A stretch of DNA of 64,000 nucleotides from Nitrososphaera sp. (GCF_013388945.1 NZ_JACAEH010000021.1:62001-126000); one strand, 5' to 3'. Shown: positions 16,828 to 25,910, counted from the stretch's first letter. Numbers and translations are program-made. The notes: generated by a model not told the origin, from the letters alone.

Positions 16828-17342
16828 TGTACGCCCCTGCGCCTGACACGTTTCTCCTGGCAGAGTGCACCTCAAAATACCGCGGGGCGTGGGCGCTTGA
16901 GATAGGTGTCGGCTCGGGCGCCGTGACAGAAGAGCTTGCGGCAAACTTCCAAAACGTGGCAGGGACCGACATCGACCTTGCGTCGCTTGCCTACTGCAGG
17001 AGCAGGAACCGCAAGCCGATGCTTGTCTGCTGCGACGCGGCGTCTGCTCTTTCCAATGTCAGGTTCGACCTTGTGGTCGCAAACCCTCCGTACCTCCCGG
17101 ACGACATCAAAAAAGACGCGACGGTCCACGGCGGGTCCACCGGCGTCGAAACCACCATACACTTTATCGAGTCGGCGCTACCGCTACTTTCAAGACAGGG
17201 CGCAATGTTAGTCGTGGTATCTTCAAGGTCCGACCAGTCAGCTCTTGACGCTTTTCTGGCAGAAAAGGGCTTGAAGAAAAAGGTGGTAAAAGAAAAGAGG
17301 CTGTTTTTTGAGCGCCTTTCGGTGCTCGAGCTTACTTTTTGA
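16824..17342 (+). CDS. HemK2/Mtq2-type release factor methyltransferase
   Basis: A small Rossmann methyltransferase with the SAM motif EIGVGSGAVTE (near 26-36) and the catalytic NPPYLP (near 90-95). The NPPY motif methylates glutamine amides. The short, single-domain form matches the archaeal enzyme acting on aRF1, with Trm112 as the expected partner, which is not in this window. It overlaps ksgA by 4 bases and converges with the dehydrogenase gene with an 11-base overlap. Confidence 0.85.
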   Translation: MMYAPAPDTFLLAECTSKYRGAWALEIGVGSGAVTEELAANFQNVAGTDIDLASLAYCRSRNRKPMLVCCDAASALSNVRFDLVVANPPYLPDDIKKDATVHGGSTGVETTIHFIESALPLLSRQGAMLVVVSSRSDQSALDAFLAEKGLKKKVVKEKRLFFERLSVLELTF

Positions 17343-18357
17343 GCAGTTTTGCAGCCCTTGCGGCTATCTGATCTGACATCTGCGAGAGCGACGCCTTGCC
17401 TCCGAGGTCGTAGGTGACGTACTTGCCCTCGTTTATGACGTCTTCAGTCGCAGCAAATATTGCCTTGCATACTGCGCGCTCGCCAAGATAGTCTGCCATC
17501 CATGCGCCCGACAGGATTGTCGCGACGGGGTTGACCTTGTCCTTGCCGGCGTATTTTGGCGCGCTGCCGTGGGCCGGCTCGAACATCGCATAGTCGTCGC
17601 CATAGTTGCCCGAGTACACGTTTCCTATCGAGCCGACGTTGCCAGAAGCGCACTCTGATATCACATCCATGAACAGGTTGGTGCTGACAAGGACGTTCTG
17701 GTTGAAGCGCTCGGGGTTCTTGACAAGCTGCTGGGTCATGTTGTCGATGTAGTATTCCTCGTATTCGATGCCCTTGAACTGTTTTGCCGCGTTTTCAATC
17801 GACGACCAGAATATGCCATCGGTCTCTTTCAGTATGTTGCGCTTTGTTATCGCTACTACTTTCTTCCAGCCGTAGTCCTTGGCGACCTCAAACGCCTTTT
17901 TCGCGATGCGGTCGCAGCCCTTCCTCGTGATCTTGCGGATGGCAATGGCCGAGTCGTCTGAAGTCTTGAACTCGATGCCCGCATAGAGGCCCTCTGTTGC
18001 CTCACGGACGCAGATAAAGTCCAGCTGCTTTTCCGCGTTCTTGTAGGTCTTTATCGGCCTCAGGTTGCCGTAAAGCTGGAACTTTATCCTGATGCTGACA
18101 GCAACACTGCGCGGCGCGTTTGGGACCGGGACTGTTGTGGTGGGTCCCTTGAAGCACGCGTCAGAATCTTCGAGCAGCTTCCACACTTCTGGCGAAATGT
18201 ACGAGTCCCCGCCCTTCTTTTGCCACCATTCAGAGCCGGCGTCGCACTGGACGAGCTCCATCTTGGTGTTGCAGGCCTTGAGGACCTTTATCATAGCATT
18301 GACAAGCTCGGGGCCGGTTCCGTCGCCCCTGATAATGGCAGCAGTCTTGGTAGCCAA
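17332..18357 (-). CDS. Isocitrate/isopropylmalate dehydrogenase family protein
   Basis: A beta-decarboxylating dehydrogenase of 341 residues. It carries the family signature [21 protein letters not shown] and the cofactor region [18 protein letters not shown], with ITRKG and YIDNMTQQL in the active site. Most likely the NAD(P)-dependent isocitrate dehydrogenase of the TCA cycle, because leuB is usually with other leu genes, which are absent here. Substrate is inferred. The start is TTG. Confidence 0.85.
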   Translation of the reverse strand: MATKTAAIIRGDGTGPELVNAMIKVLKACNTKMELVQCDAGSEWWQKKGGDSYISPEVWKLLEDSDACFKGPTTTVPVPNAPRSVAVSIRIKFQLYGNLRPIKTYKNAEKQLDFICVREATEGLYAGIEFKTSDDSAIAIRKITRKGCDRIAKKAFEVAKDYGWKKVVAITKRNILKETDGIFWSSIENAAKQFKGIEYEEYYIDNMTQQLVKNPERFNQNVLVSTNLFMDVISECASGNVGSIGNVYSGNYGDDYAMFEPAHGSAPKYAGKDKVNPVATILSGAWMADYLGERAVCKAIFAATEDVINEGKYVTYDLGGKASLSQMSDQIAARAAKLLKK

Positions 18358-18397
18358 GTGAATCAGGATGCAGGGGTTTGTCTTCTCTATTTTATCC

Positions 18398-18961
18398 TTA
18401 CTTGTGAGTGAGTTGCGCCCTCACGACCATGTTGTCCCTAAACGGTGGGACGTCGGCTGCAGACGGCACCGGGGTGAACTCGTTGTTCTCTGAATAATAC
18501 GAGTACTGGATGTCATAGTCGTCAAGGTCTAGGACCTGCTCGACGTTGGTGCCAGTCGAGTTGCTGACGACTGTTATGGAGTTTCCGCCTGCCTGGTAGA
18601 TCTTCATAAAGTCGGCCATCGTGAACCTGATTGGCCTGATGTACTCGATGTGCACCGTGTTGCCCGTTTCGTCAGTGTGTATCGGGCGCAGGCATTCCTG
18701 GCCGTCCTTGGGCTGCTTGCCTATTCCGTCCGGAAGCAACGTCTGCTCTCCGTCGACTACCATCTCTATTCTCGGGTAGAGCTGGAATGTCTCTATGTTG
18801 TGGTTCTTCAGGCAGATCGAGAGAGGGTCGGGAGGAGGCGCAAGCTGGCTGACCAAAAGCGCGACGAGAGTTGCTGCGCCCATGATTATCGGCACAATGA
18901 GGACTTCCTTCTTGCCGAGCCTCTTTTTGGGCTTCTCCTCCTTTATCTTGCGCTTCGGCAC
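18398..18961 (-). CDS. Membrane-anchored extracytoplasmic protein
   Basis: A basic cytoplasmic start (MPKRKIKEEKPKKR) is followed by one hydrophobic anchor at about 20-40 and a soluble domain outside the cell with two Cys (SICLKNH and QECLRPIH). The pattern ICLKNHNIETFQLYP...HTDETGNTVHIEY recurs, to my recollection, in thaumarchaeal exported proteins of unknown function. There is no catalytic motif. Confidence 0.75.
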   Translation of the reverse strand: MPKRKIKEEKPKKRLGKKEVLIVPIIMGAATLVALLVSQLAPPPDPLSICLKNHNIETFQLYPRIEMVVDGEQTLLPDGIGKQPKDGQECLRPIHTDETGNTVHIEYIRPIRFTMADFMKIYQAGGNSITVVSNSTGTNVEQVLDLDDYDIQYSYYSENNEFTPVPSAADVPPFRDNMVVRAQLTHK

Positions 18962-19136
18962 TTCTCTTTCTGTAGAGATTGGGGCGGTAATATAACATTG
19001 CCTTTGACGTCAAACCTGCTCACAAATTATACAGGGCTAAAGCCGCGTCTAATCAAGGCTAATCTTTTCAGTACAAGATGACAGCATTTGGTACTTGCAA
19101 CGTTATATACAGCCGGCATGCAATGATGCCAAGCTC

Positions 19137-19883
19137 ATGCGACTTGTGCAACTGTCAGACATACACGTTGGAAGCCTCTTTGTGCAGGGTGCCTTTGATG
19201 CCGTCGTTGATGAAGTGAACAAGCTCAAGCCCGACGCCATAGTGATTACAGGCGACCTGACTGATGAAGGGATACTGCCGCAGTTTGAAAAGGCAAGCAG
19301 GGAGATAAAGCGCTTTGAATGCCCCGACATCATTGTGGTTGCCGGCAACCACGATTACAGACACACCGGCTACCTGCTGTTCAAAAAGTTCTTTCCGACA
19401 AAGCACGTCTACGAGTTTGACGACGCGGTGCTGCTTACGCTTGGAACGGCGAGACCTGACAGGGACGAGGGCGAGGTGGGTTACAGGCAGAACGTGTGGA
19501 TGGAAAAGACGCTTTCAAAATATGAAGGCAAGGTCAAGATAGTTGCTATGCACCACCACCTTGTAGGAATCCCGGACACGGGTACTGACAAGATCCTTAT
19601 CCTTGACGCCGGCGACACGCTCAGGACGTGCCTCCAGTCAAAGGTCAACCTGGTGCTTTGCGGCCACAAGCACAGGCCGTGGGTGTGGAACCTGGGGCCA
19701 TTAGAGATAGCCTACGCCGGGACTGCATCCTCTACACGATTCAGAGGGTTCTTTGAAAACTCGTACAACATCATCGAAGTCGAGAAGGGCAAGGTGCGCG
19801 TCGACATCAAGATAGTGGGCAAGAAGCGCTTCCCGCTCGCAGACCTGGTGGAGCAGTACAAGCCTTTCCTCGAATCAGGCTAG
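19137..19883 (+). CDS. Calcineurin-like metallophosphoesterase
   Basis: The metal-binding motifs of the superfamily are all present: DIHVGS (near 9), GDLTDEG (near 41), GNHDYR (near 73), MHHHLVG (near 142) and GHKHRPW (near 181). It hydrolyses phosphate esters; the substrate is unknown and may be a cyclic nucleotide or nucleic acid. The ATG at 19137 is preferred over 19095, since a TATA box (GTTATATAC, about 19102-19110) lies 27 bases before it. Confidence 0.88.
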   Translation: MRLVQLSDIHVGSLFVQGAFDAVVDEVNKLKPDAIVITGDLTDEGILPQFEKASREIKRFECPDIIVVAGNHDYRHTGYLLFKKFFPTKHVYEFDDAVLLTLGTARPDRDEGEVGYRQNVWMEKTLSKYEGKVKIVAMHHHLVGIPDTGTDKILILDAGDTLRTCLQSKVNLVLCGHKHRPWVWNLGPLEIAYAGTASSTRFRGFFENSYNIIEVEKGKVRVDIKIVGKKRFPLADLVEQYKPFLESG

Positions 19884-19888
19884 TGTAA

Positions 19889-20239
19889 ATGCTTATACCT
19901 GCCACGTCAGAAAAGCTCCTGTTGCAGTACCACAAGGCCGCTCACCTTGGTAAGCAGCGCGCGCAAAAGGCGCAGATGCGGCTGTTCGACTACACCGGCT
20001 TTGCCATGCTCACCTACACCATAAGACAGTCAGGCGACAGCTTTGAGCCGGTGGGTGAGGAGGAACTTGCAGGAAAACTGACCCGGGGCGACGAGGCGAT
20101 GCTCTTTGTCTGCGACGCGCAGGGCTACGCCAAGGCCCAGTCAAAGCCCATGCCGATAAAAGAGGGCGAGGAGATATTTCAGAAAATGCTTGCCGACGGG
20201 ATGCCCGAGTTCAAGGGTGAGATAAAGACTGTATCCTAG
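19889..20239 (+). CDS. Hypothetical protein, 116 aa
   Basis: A soluble protein following the metallophosphoesterase after 5 bases and probably in the same transcript. It has a helical start (SEKLLLQYHKAAHLGKQRAQKAQ), then a beta-rich middle (YTIRQSGDSFEPVGEEEL). No known family was recognised. It ends in a 4-base convergent overlap with the UMP kinase gene. Confidence 0.7.
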   Translation: MLIPATSEKLLLQYHKAAHLGKQRAQKAQMRLFDYTGFAMLTYTIRQSGDSFEPVGEEELAGKLTRGDEAMLFVCDAQGYAKAQSKPMPIKEGEEIFQKMLADGMPEFKGEIKTVS

Positions 20240-20919
20240 ACGATTATCCGGGTTCCGTTTGCCTTGTTTTTCAGCACCGCTTCTTTGATCCTTGTCGGCT
20301 CTGACTTTATTACAAGCGTGGGGATCTTTGAGCGTTCGATGACTTTGAGCGCGACGATGTCCATCAGGTCGTAGCCTCCTGCCATCGAGTTCTCGCCGCC
20401 AAGGAGCGTCCTGCACTCCTTGACCGTTATCTCTCTGAACATCTTCGCCCTTTTGTTGGAGCGCGGGTCAGAGTCGTATATGCCGTCTACGTCGGTGGCG
20501 TTCACGAATTTTGTCGCGCCCACCTTTTCTGCGATGAGCGCAGCTGTCGCGTTGGTGCTCTGACCCGGGTGCAAGCCCCCTGTCACGACTATCTTGCCGG
20601 TTGCCGCTGCCTGCGTCACCTCTTCCAAGTCTTCGGGCACCGCGTGGTGCGCCTTTTTCCCAAGGGCTGCCACCAAAAGTCCTGCGTTGAGCCTCGAGAC
20701 CAGTATTCCCATGATGTCAAGTGACGCCTCGTCAAGCCCAAAGCCGCGGGCGATTCCGATGTAGTGCCGGGCTATCTTGCCTCCGCCGGCGACCACCACA
20801 GGTTGTATCTTGGCGGACATGCCTGCAAGCATCTTGGCGTATTTCCTTATCTCGGCGCCGGTCTCGTCGGAAAACACTTTGCCGGACAGCTTTATGACGA
20901 CGCGCTCTTTACCTTCCAT
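20236..20919 (-). CDS. pyrH: Uridylate kinase (archaeal type)
   Basis: Amino acid kinase-fold enzyme phosphorylating UMP to UDP. Visible parts are the ATP-binding KLSGKVF start, VVVAGGGKIARHYI, the TGGLHPGQSTNATAAL substrate loop and NATDVDGIYDSDPR. The length of 227 aa is normal. It overlaps the upstream HD protein gene by 11 bases, so HD protein-pyrH is a unit, near thymidylate kinase: a nucleotide-metabolism cluster. Confidence 0.93.
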   Translation of the reverse strand: MEGKERVVIKLSGKVFSDETGAEIRKYAKMLAGMSAKIQPVVVAGGGKIARHYIGIARGFGLDEASLDIMGILVSRLNAGLLVAALGKKAHHAVPEDLEEVTQAAATGKIVVTGGLHPGQSTNATAALIAEKVGATKFVNATDVDGIYDSDPRSNKRAKMFREITVKECRTLLGGENSMAGGYDLMDIVALKVIERSKIPTLVIKSEPTRIKEAVLKNKANGTRIIV

Positions 20920-22177
20920 GCCTTCCCGCCCCTATCCCCAGAGTCTCCTTCTCCCCCAGCACCTTTTTAACAGATCGCTCGACCTTCTGCCTGCTTTCTG
21001 CAGTGGTGTAGATCCTGAGCATATCAAAGAAACCCGATATCGAGTCCACAAGCGGGATGTCTGAAACCGGCACTTCCTGCACCCCCGTCTTGTCGGCGAC
21101 CAGCACAAAGCTCATCTCCTGCTTGCTCGGGGTAAGCGGCATCGACGACGCCCTTGACGCGTCTGCAAAAACAAGCGACCTGTCGACGCCGGCAGTCTGC
21201 GCAATTTCCTCCTCCATTTTTGAAAGCGCCTTTCTGTCCATGCGCTTGTTGCGCTCGCGCTTGTGCAGGAACCTCTCATACACGCACTTTAGCAGGCGCC
21301 TGTCGCGGTAGTCACGGGCTAGCCTGCCGGCGATACCTTGCAGCGCGCACAGCCTCTCAAGCGTCGCCTCGTCTGTCAGCGAGAGGTAGTTGTCAAGCGA
21401 CGTGTCTGAAAGCCCGAGCTCGTCGTCGCCTGCTATCATCGACTGCAGGAGCATCACTTCTGCCGACCTGACCGTCTTGTGGAAATAGACGGCCTTGAAC
21501 ATCTCGTACCTGGATATCAGCATCGACTCTAAGGAATTGAGCGCGGACCGGTCTATTGCAAGCCTTCCCTTTGCGACTTCAAACGAGCTGACGAGCCTGT
21601 AATAGTCGACCTTGCCGTACTCTGCGCCGGTGAAATACGCGTCGCGGGGAAGGTAGTCCATGATGTCGGCAGAAAGCCCGCCGGAGATTATTTCGTTCAA
21701 AAATCCTGTCTTTGACTGCCCAAACGACAGACCTGCAATGTGGTCTGCGCTGTAGCCGTTTTTTGAAAGGGCGTCTGCTATCTCGCTCTTGGCAATTATG
21801 CGCCTGCCGATCTCTTCGTGGCTCGTGCTTGTCTTTGTCTCAAGGACTTCCTCGAAGAGGTGCGAAAACGGGCCGTGGCCGATGTCGTGCAAAAGCGCCG
21901 CCAAACGTAATTCCTGCACGACGTCCGCGTTGTCGATGTGGCCCTTGGCAAGAAGGCTCTCACCTGCAAGGCCTGCAACGTGCATGGCACCAAGCGAGTG
22001 CTCAAAGCGCGAGTGCTGGGCGCTCGGGTAGACGAGGTGCGCGCCTGCAAGCTGCCTTATTCTGCGCAGCCGCTGAAAGACGGGGCTGTCTATTATGTCC
22101 CGCTCGGCGCCGGTGAACCTGATTGACCGGTGTATCGGGTCTGTTATCTCGCCTTCAAAATCCAAGTGAAGATGCAA
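20909..22177 (-). CDS. HD-domain phosphohydrolase (SAMHD1/dGTPase-like)
   Basis: A 422-residue protein with the HD metal site in HSRFEHSLGAMH and LLHDIGHGPFSH, the arrangement seen in dNTP triphosphohydrolases and YdhJ-like proteins. The sequence between (QRLRRIRQLAGAHLVYPSA) is typical of the group. Removal of dNTP phosphates is likely but not shown. Genomic placement between pyrH and tmk supports a nucleotide pool role. Confidence 0.85.
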   Translation of the reverse strand: MHLHLDFEGEITDPIHRSIRFTGAERDIIDSPVFQRLRRIRQLAGAHLVYPSAQHSRFEHSLGAMHVAGLAGESLLAKGHIDNADVVQELRLAALLHDIGHGPFSHLFEEVLETKTSTSHEEIGRRIIAKSEIADALSKNGYSADHIAGLSFGQSKTGFLNEIISGGLSADIMDYLPRDAYFTGAEYGKVDYYRLVSSFEVAKGRLAIDRSALNSLESMLISRYEMFKAVYFHKTVRSAEVMLLQSMIAGDDELGLSDTSLDNYLSLTDEATLERLCALQGIAGRLARDYRDRRLLKCVYERFLHKRERNKRMDRKALSKMEEEIAQTAGVDRSLVFADASRASSMPLTPSKQEMSFVLVADKTGVQEVPVSDIPLVDSISGFFDMLRIYTTAESRQKVERSVKKVLGEKETLGIGAGRHGR

Positions 22178-22192
22178 AAGGGCCGGGCCGAA

Positions 22193-22783
22193 TTAAACTT
22201 TCACTATCTTTCTGACTATCTTCAGTATTTCCTGGTGGACCTGCTCCTTGCTCTTGGAGCCGTCTATAACCTTCCACTTGAAGGCCTTGGCAAACTTGAC
22301 ATAGTTCTTGTACGCAGCCGCTGCAAGTTTTTCGTCTGTCTCAAACGTGTCTGGAGTCTCTGCCCTCTTTTTCGAGGTGGCAGGGTTTACGAGGAGCACG
22401 ATGACTGCGTCCTCCTTTGGCAGGCCCTTGTCAAGGCGCTGGAGCCAGCCTGCGTCCATGCCGTTTGACACGCCATAGACGAGGTTTGACTGCCAGTACC
22501 TGTTCATGACGACAATGGTGCCGTTTTCTGCCATGCTCTCTATCTCCTTCTTTTTCTCCCACCTGTTTGCAGAAAAGAGCAGGTGCTTGGCTTCTGCAGG
22601 ATAGTCGCGCCTGCCGTCCAGAAAGGCCCTTATCTCCATGCCTATCGGAGTCGTGTAGTCTGGAAAGTCGATTACCACGCATATCTTGCCGAGCGCCTTG
22701 AGCGCTTCCTGGAGCATCCTTGACTGTGTAGTCTTGCCGGCCTTGTCGGTGCCTTCAAGGACTATTATCTTGCCTCTTGCCAC
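22193..22783 (-). CDS. tmk: Thymidylate kinase
   Basis: P-loop kinase converting dTMP to dTDP. Walker A appears as EGTDKAGKTTQ (near 9-19), with a DxY/NRY-type substrate motif at VVMNRYWQSNLVYG. It differs from the bacterial DRY motif by having NRY. The length of 196 aa is normal. It lies 15 bases upstream of the HD gene and is likely in the same minus-strand transcript. Confidence 0.88.
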   Translation of the reverse strand: MARGKIIVLEGTDKAGKTTQSRMLQEALKALGKICVVIDFPDYTTPIGMEIRAFLDGRRDYPAEAKHLLFSANRWEKKKEIESMAENGTIVVMNRYWQSNLVYGVSNGMDAGWLQRLDKGLPKEDAVIVLLVNPATSKKRAETPDTFETDEKLAAAAYKNYVKFAKAFKWKVIDGSKSKEQVHQEILKIVRKIVKV

Positions 22784-23003
22784 CGTCGAAGGTCAATGCA
22801 CGCGTCAATAAAAAGCTGTTGAATAATTGATGCCAGAGGCAGTTTGTGAGATTTTGCACAGCATTTTTGTCGAGAATTTAATCCAAAATACCAACAATTT
22901 AAAAGAATATCTGCTAGAAAAACACAACAAACAAACATCTTACCAACAAATTAAAATAATATCAGCCTTGTAAGAAGGTGAACGTGCTTGGGGGAGAGCA
23001 TTC

Positions 23004-23681
23004 TTGAAGGACGACAAGTCCAACATCGCCATATTTGACACCTTCAAGACGCGCAGGAACAAGTTCACGGGGGAAGCCAAGAGGCAGAGGGGAATAATTG
23101 CGCACCTTGCAACCGAGCAGAGCCCCGAGCTTCGCACCAGGACGTCGATAGCCCATGCGATCGCAGAACAACATGGCATTTTGTGGCAGAACATCTACTC
23201 TGGCATATTCCGCGACCTCGACGAGGTGCTGATACCCGCCGGCGTGGTAAAGGAAGGCGGACGCCTGCCATTGAGGAGGGGTCCAAAGGCGCTGCAGCTT
23301 GAAGGGGTGCCGTTCTACGAGCTGACCGATACGGGCCTCCTGGTGGCGTCGTCGATAGAAGAGCTTGGAGATCACCGTATGAAGCTGTTCAAGTCGTACG
23401 TGTCGTCGCTTCCGGCGTCAGACGCGTCTTGCAGGGCGATGAAGGAAGGCCTGCTGTTGCTCATTGACCGCGCGCCCTCTTTTGTGGCGAAAATGATAAA
23501 CGAGTACATCTACGCCTACAGCACGGGCGAGATAAACAGCATTGCGCCCCTTGACACGAAAAAGCTGCGCTCTGTCATCTCAAAGCAGATAGCGGTTGAA
23601 AAAGAACTGGTGGAAGCGTTCATCTCTTTTGCGGATCAGGAAAAAGACCTTGCAAGGAACTTTTTCAAAGTGCTGACCTGA
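23004..23681 (+). CDS. Unknown protein with winged-helix-like N-terminus
   Basis: A 225-residue soluble protein. Residues 20-85 (RGIIAHLATEQSPELRTRTSIAHAI...SGIFRDLDEVLIPAGVV) look like a helix-turn-helix with a wing, and the remainder is helical. The only possible start in frame is the TTG at 23004, preceded by GGGGGAGAG. The upstream 200 bases are AT-rich and carry TATA-like ATTAAAATAATA. It may be a regulator; no family was recognised. Confidence 0.7.
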   Translation: MKDDKSNIAIFDTFKTRRNKFTGEAKRQRGIIAHLATEQSPELRTRTSIAHAIAEQHGILWQNIYSGIFRDLDEVLIPAGVVKEGGRLPLRRGPKALQLEGVPFYELTDTGLLVASSIEELGDHRMKLFKSYVSSLPASDASCRAMKEGLLLLIDRAPSFVAKMINEYIYAYSTGEINSIAPLDTKKLRSVISKQIAVEKELVEAFISFADQEKDLARNFFKVLT

Positions 23682-23843
23682 TCACTTGCCCTTGTAGCCG
23701 CAGGCCGAGCACTTGTATTCCTTGGACCTGCCCTTGCAGCCCTCGCAGCGCCATATCCTTGCATTCTTGCACTTTGGGCAGGAGAAACTCTCCGACATCT
23801 CGCCGGGGTGGACGTCCCTGCCGCACGAGTTGCACTTGGGCAT
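23682..23843 (-). CDS. Small multi-zinc-ribbon RNA-binding protein
   Basis: A 53-residue protein with four CxxC knuckles: CNSC, CPKC, CEGC and CSAC. This matches the archaeal HVO_2753-like zinc-ribbon family, thought to bind RNA and act in translation. The ATG at 23843 (MPKCNSCG) is preferred to 23864 because the family begins there. It converges with the preceding gene with no gap. Confidence 0.85.
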   Translation of the reverse strand: MPKCNSCGRDVHPGEMSESFSCPKCKNARIWRCEGCKGRSKEYKCSACGYKGK

Positions 23844-23939
23844 GTCGTACGATCCAGAGTACATGTAGAGCCGCTACCCTTTCGCACTATTTTTACTTTT
23901 TTTTAAAAAGGATTTATACCGAGCTTGCGGATTTACGCC

Positions 23940-24329
23940 ATGGGCATAGGAAGGTACATGGTCAAAGAGCTGGCGCGCGAGCTTGACAACAGGTCAAGGG
24001 AGTTCTACGAGTTTGTGATGCCTGCTATAGACATGGTGTCGGAGGACAGCGAGCTTGTCGTGACCATCGACCTGCCAGGGTTTGCGAAAAAGGACATCGC
24101 CCTGAAGATAAAGGGCAACATACTTGCGATAAGCGCCAAGAGGGACGTTGCAGAGGCAAAGGGGACTATATACCAGAGGCACAGGCCGCAAAGGATAGAG
24201 AAAAAGATAATCCTGCCCCTGCACGTCAAAGAAGACGAGAAGGTGGTCGGAAAGGCGACCTACGTCGACGGCGTGGTCACGCTCAGGATACCGATGCCGT
24301 CGGGCGCAACGAGCATCCCGATATCGTAA
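23940..24329 (+). CDS. hsp20: Small heat shock protein Hsp20
   Basis: ATP-independent chaperone that holds unfolded proteins in oligomers. The alpha-crystallin domain runs from about residue 35 (MVSEDSELVVTIDLPGFAKKDIALKIKGN) to the IPM region, and the C-terminal IPIS supplies the I-x-I/V assembly motif. A strong promoter lies upstream (TTTTTTTTAAAAAGGATTTATACC split over 23898-23921). The ATG at 23940 (MGIGRYMV) is preferred to the upstream frame start. Confidence 0.9.
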   Translation: MGIGRYMVKELARELDNRSREFYEFVMPAIDMVSEDSELVVTIDLPGFAKKDIALKIKGNILAISAKRDVAEAKGTIYQRHRPQRIEKKIILPLHVKEDEKVVGKATYVDGVVTLRIPMPSGATSIPIS

Positions 24330-24392
24330 TTATCTCTGGGCACTCCAACGCATGCGTGAGCGCATGACCAGTGTTTCCGGTGCAGCATGCAA

Positions 24393-24437
24393 AAAATGAT
24401 GCACAATGCACCATTTTGAGCACGAAAAAATGGTGCA
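24393..24437 (-). repeat. 45-bp three-arm structured repeat, copy 1
   Basis: Read on the minus strand, three 11-base arms are TGCACCATTTT, AAAATGGTGCA and TGCATCATTTT. The middle arm can pair with the first (9-base loop, perfect) or with the third (3-base loop, one G-U). The central 21 bases (24412-24432) recur exactly, inverted, at 54771-54791. May encode or form part of a small RNA, or be a mobile palindromic element. Confidence 0.7.
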
Positions 24438-24532
24438 ATTTTAAAATGCGTACATGGGCGTTCTACCGCCATTTCAAGTCGAGATTCTGGTACTGCGTGC
24501 ATCATTGATACAATTTATCCCCTGCGGAAATT

Positions 24533-24573
24533 GTATGTGCATAAAATTGAGCACAGAAAAATGTGCAATTTTT
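24533..24573 (-). repeat. Degenerate copy of the structured repeat
   Basis: Shares TTGAGCAC at 24547-24554, then GAAAAAT and GTGCAATTTT with copy 1, in the same order and orientation. The long arms are no longer complementary, but a GCACA/TGTGC stem remains. Confidence 0.5.
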
Positions 24574-24806
24574 GTGAATAATTGCCCAAAAAGTCATTGC
24601 AATTGTATACTGTACAAAAGCCGCGATACTCATGCCGACATTTGCAAACCATGCGGCCTTTTTCGCATGCCAGACAGCCAGACTAGTTGCTCATTCTATT
24701 TACGATTTTTGTCTGCATTCTCTATGCCAGCGAACACCCCAAGAGAAATGACCGCCTAGAAGCGATTGGATAAAAGTTCAAAAGAATCTGCGGAGTCATT
24801 GAGGTT

Positions 24807-25781
24807 GTGGCAGACTCTTCAAGCGCACTTGTCATTGTCTTAGGACTTGGAGCACTGTTTTCTATACTCTACTTGAGTAGCGTCTTTTCACAGCCGGGTC
24901 ATTTTCACTCAGAAATTCTAACCGAGCCTAAAATAACACAACAAGAAGCATTGGCAACTATAGAAAACGAAGTTAAAACTGAGTTGTCAGAAGTACAACA
25001 AATTCGGCTATCCCATCTTGACTACAACTTTACTTTGCAAGGATATTCTGACCCAGAGTATATGGATTATAGAAGACAGATAGGCTGGAGCTGGAGTTTT
25101 GAGCATGTCAAGCAATTTCCAGAGCTCCTTCAGATTCCACTAATCTTCTTCCATGCAAATGGTACTGTATATGACATAAACGCAACAGATAATTCGTTCA
25201 AGAAAAGATGCGATGAGCCTTCGCTCACTTGTCTTGGCGGAGGGTTTGGATGGGCTGCAAAAGACAGGTTGATATACATGGCCGAAATTACGGTGACTCC
25301 TCAACCAGAGCAATTTCCGTCTAACGACTACTATTACCTAGTCGATGCAGAATCAGGAAAGATAGTCTGGAATAGCATAGACTATGCAAAGAACAGAAAG
25401 CCAATGCCAAATGTTACCTTTGACAACAAGACGATAGCACAGTTATTCAAACAACACTTCGTCCCTCCTGAAACACGTTACATCAGCATTGAGAGAGGCG
25501 CTTCAAATCCTGATAATAATGTTGGATACTCTCCAACTTTCGCTAGGTCATCGATAGGCATCGATAATAGAGTTGTTTGGACAAATAACGACGAAGTCGC
25601 ACATACCGTAGTTTCAGATAACGGTTATTCCAATAAGCAAATTGGCAGATTTGAATCGAGACTTGTTGAACCTAACGATACATATGAGTATGTATTCCCT
25701 GATGTCGGAACTTATCAGTACCATTGCGATATACATCCCTGGATGAGAGGCACTATAGAAATTATTGAAAACTTTACATGA
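24807..25781 (+). CDS. Exported protein with C-terminal blue copper domain
   Basis: An N-terminal membrane anchor (about 7-28, ALVIVLGLGALFSILYL) is followed by a PepSY-like middle region and a cupredoxin domain in the last 90 residues. The type 1 copper ligands are all there: His in EVAHTV, then Cys, His and Met in YHCDIHPWM. It likely shuttles electrons outside the membrane, as in the copper-based respiration of ammonia-oxidising archaea. The start is GTG. Lower G+C and A-ending codons set it apart from neighbours, hinting at transfer. Confidence 0.8.
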   Translation: MADSSSALVIVLGLGALFSILYLSSVFSQPGHFHSEILTEPKITQQEALATIENEVKTELSEVQQIRLSHLDYNFTLQGYSDPEYMDYRRQIGWSWSFEHVKQFPELLQIPLIFFHANGTVYDINATDNSFKKRCDEPSLTCLGGGFGWAAKDRLIYMAEITVTPQPEQFPSNDYYYLVDAESGKIVWNSIDYAKNRKPMPNVTFDNKTIAQLFKQHFVPPETRYISIERGASNPDNNVGYSPTFARSSIGIDNRVVWTNNDEVAHTVVSDNGYSNKQIGRFESRLVEPNDTYEYVFPDVGTYQYHCDIHPWMRGTIEIIENFT

Positions 25782-25844
25782 TCAATATCTAAATTGTAGA
25801 ACTCCAGAGCAAGAGCAGTCCTATTATCATTACCCGCATACGAC

Positions 25845-25910
25845 GATAGTCCGCGCCCATTCTATATCAAGTAATGTGGACTATCACTATAGATAGTTAA
25901 TAGTATCTAT
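25845..25910. promoter_or_regulatory. Nested inverted repeats before the island gene pair
   Basis: GATAGTCC at 25845-25852 pairs with GGACTATC at 25878-25885, and ATAGATA at 25889-25895 pairs with TATCTAT at 25904-25910. Directly after comes a TATA box (GTTTATATATAG, about 25919-25930) 25 bases before the ATG at 25949. Likely operator sites for the following two-gene unit. Confidence 0.45.

Larger units (their letters stand above)
24330..24806 (+). other. AT-rich gene-free region with structured repeats
   Basis: The 477 bases between hsp20 and the next convincing gene hold two related structured repeats (24393-24437 and about 24533-24573) and a 9-bp inverted repeat ATACAATTT/AAATTGTAT at 24508-24516 and 24528-24536 with an 11-base loop. 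Open frames here cross these structures and show no family or promoter, so I do not call genes. Confidence 0.6.

Noticed and set aside
24393..24573. Possible CRISPR array in the repeat region after hsp20
   Set aside because: Only two unequal copies, no regular spacers, no cas genes in the window.
24454..24759. Cys-rich 101-aa open frame in the gap after hsp20
   Set aside because: It runs through the structured repeat and the inverted repeat, has no promoter or family likeness, and its cysteines follow from TGC/TGT-rich sequence.
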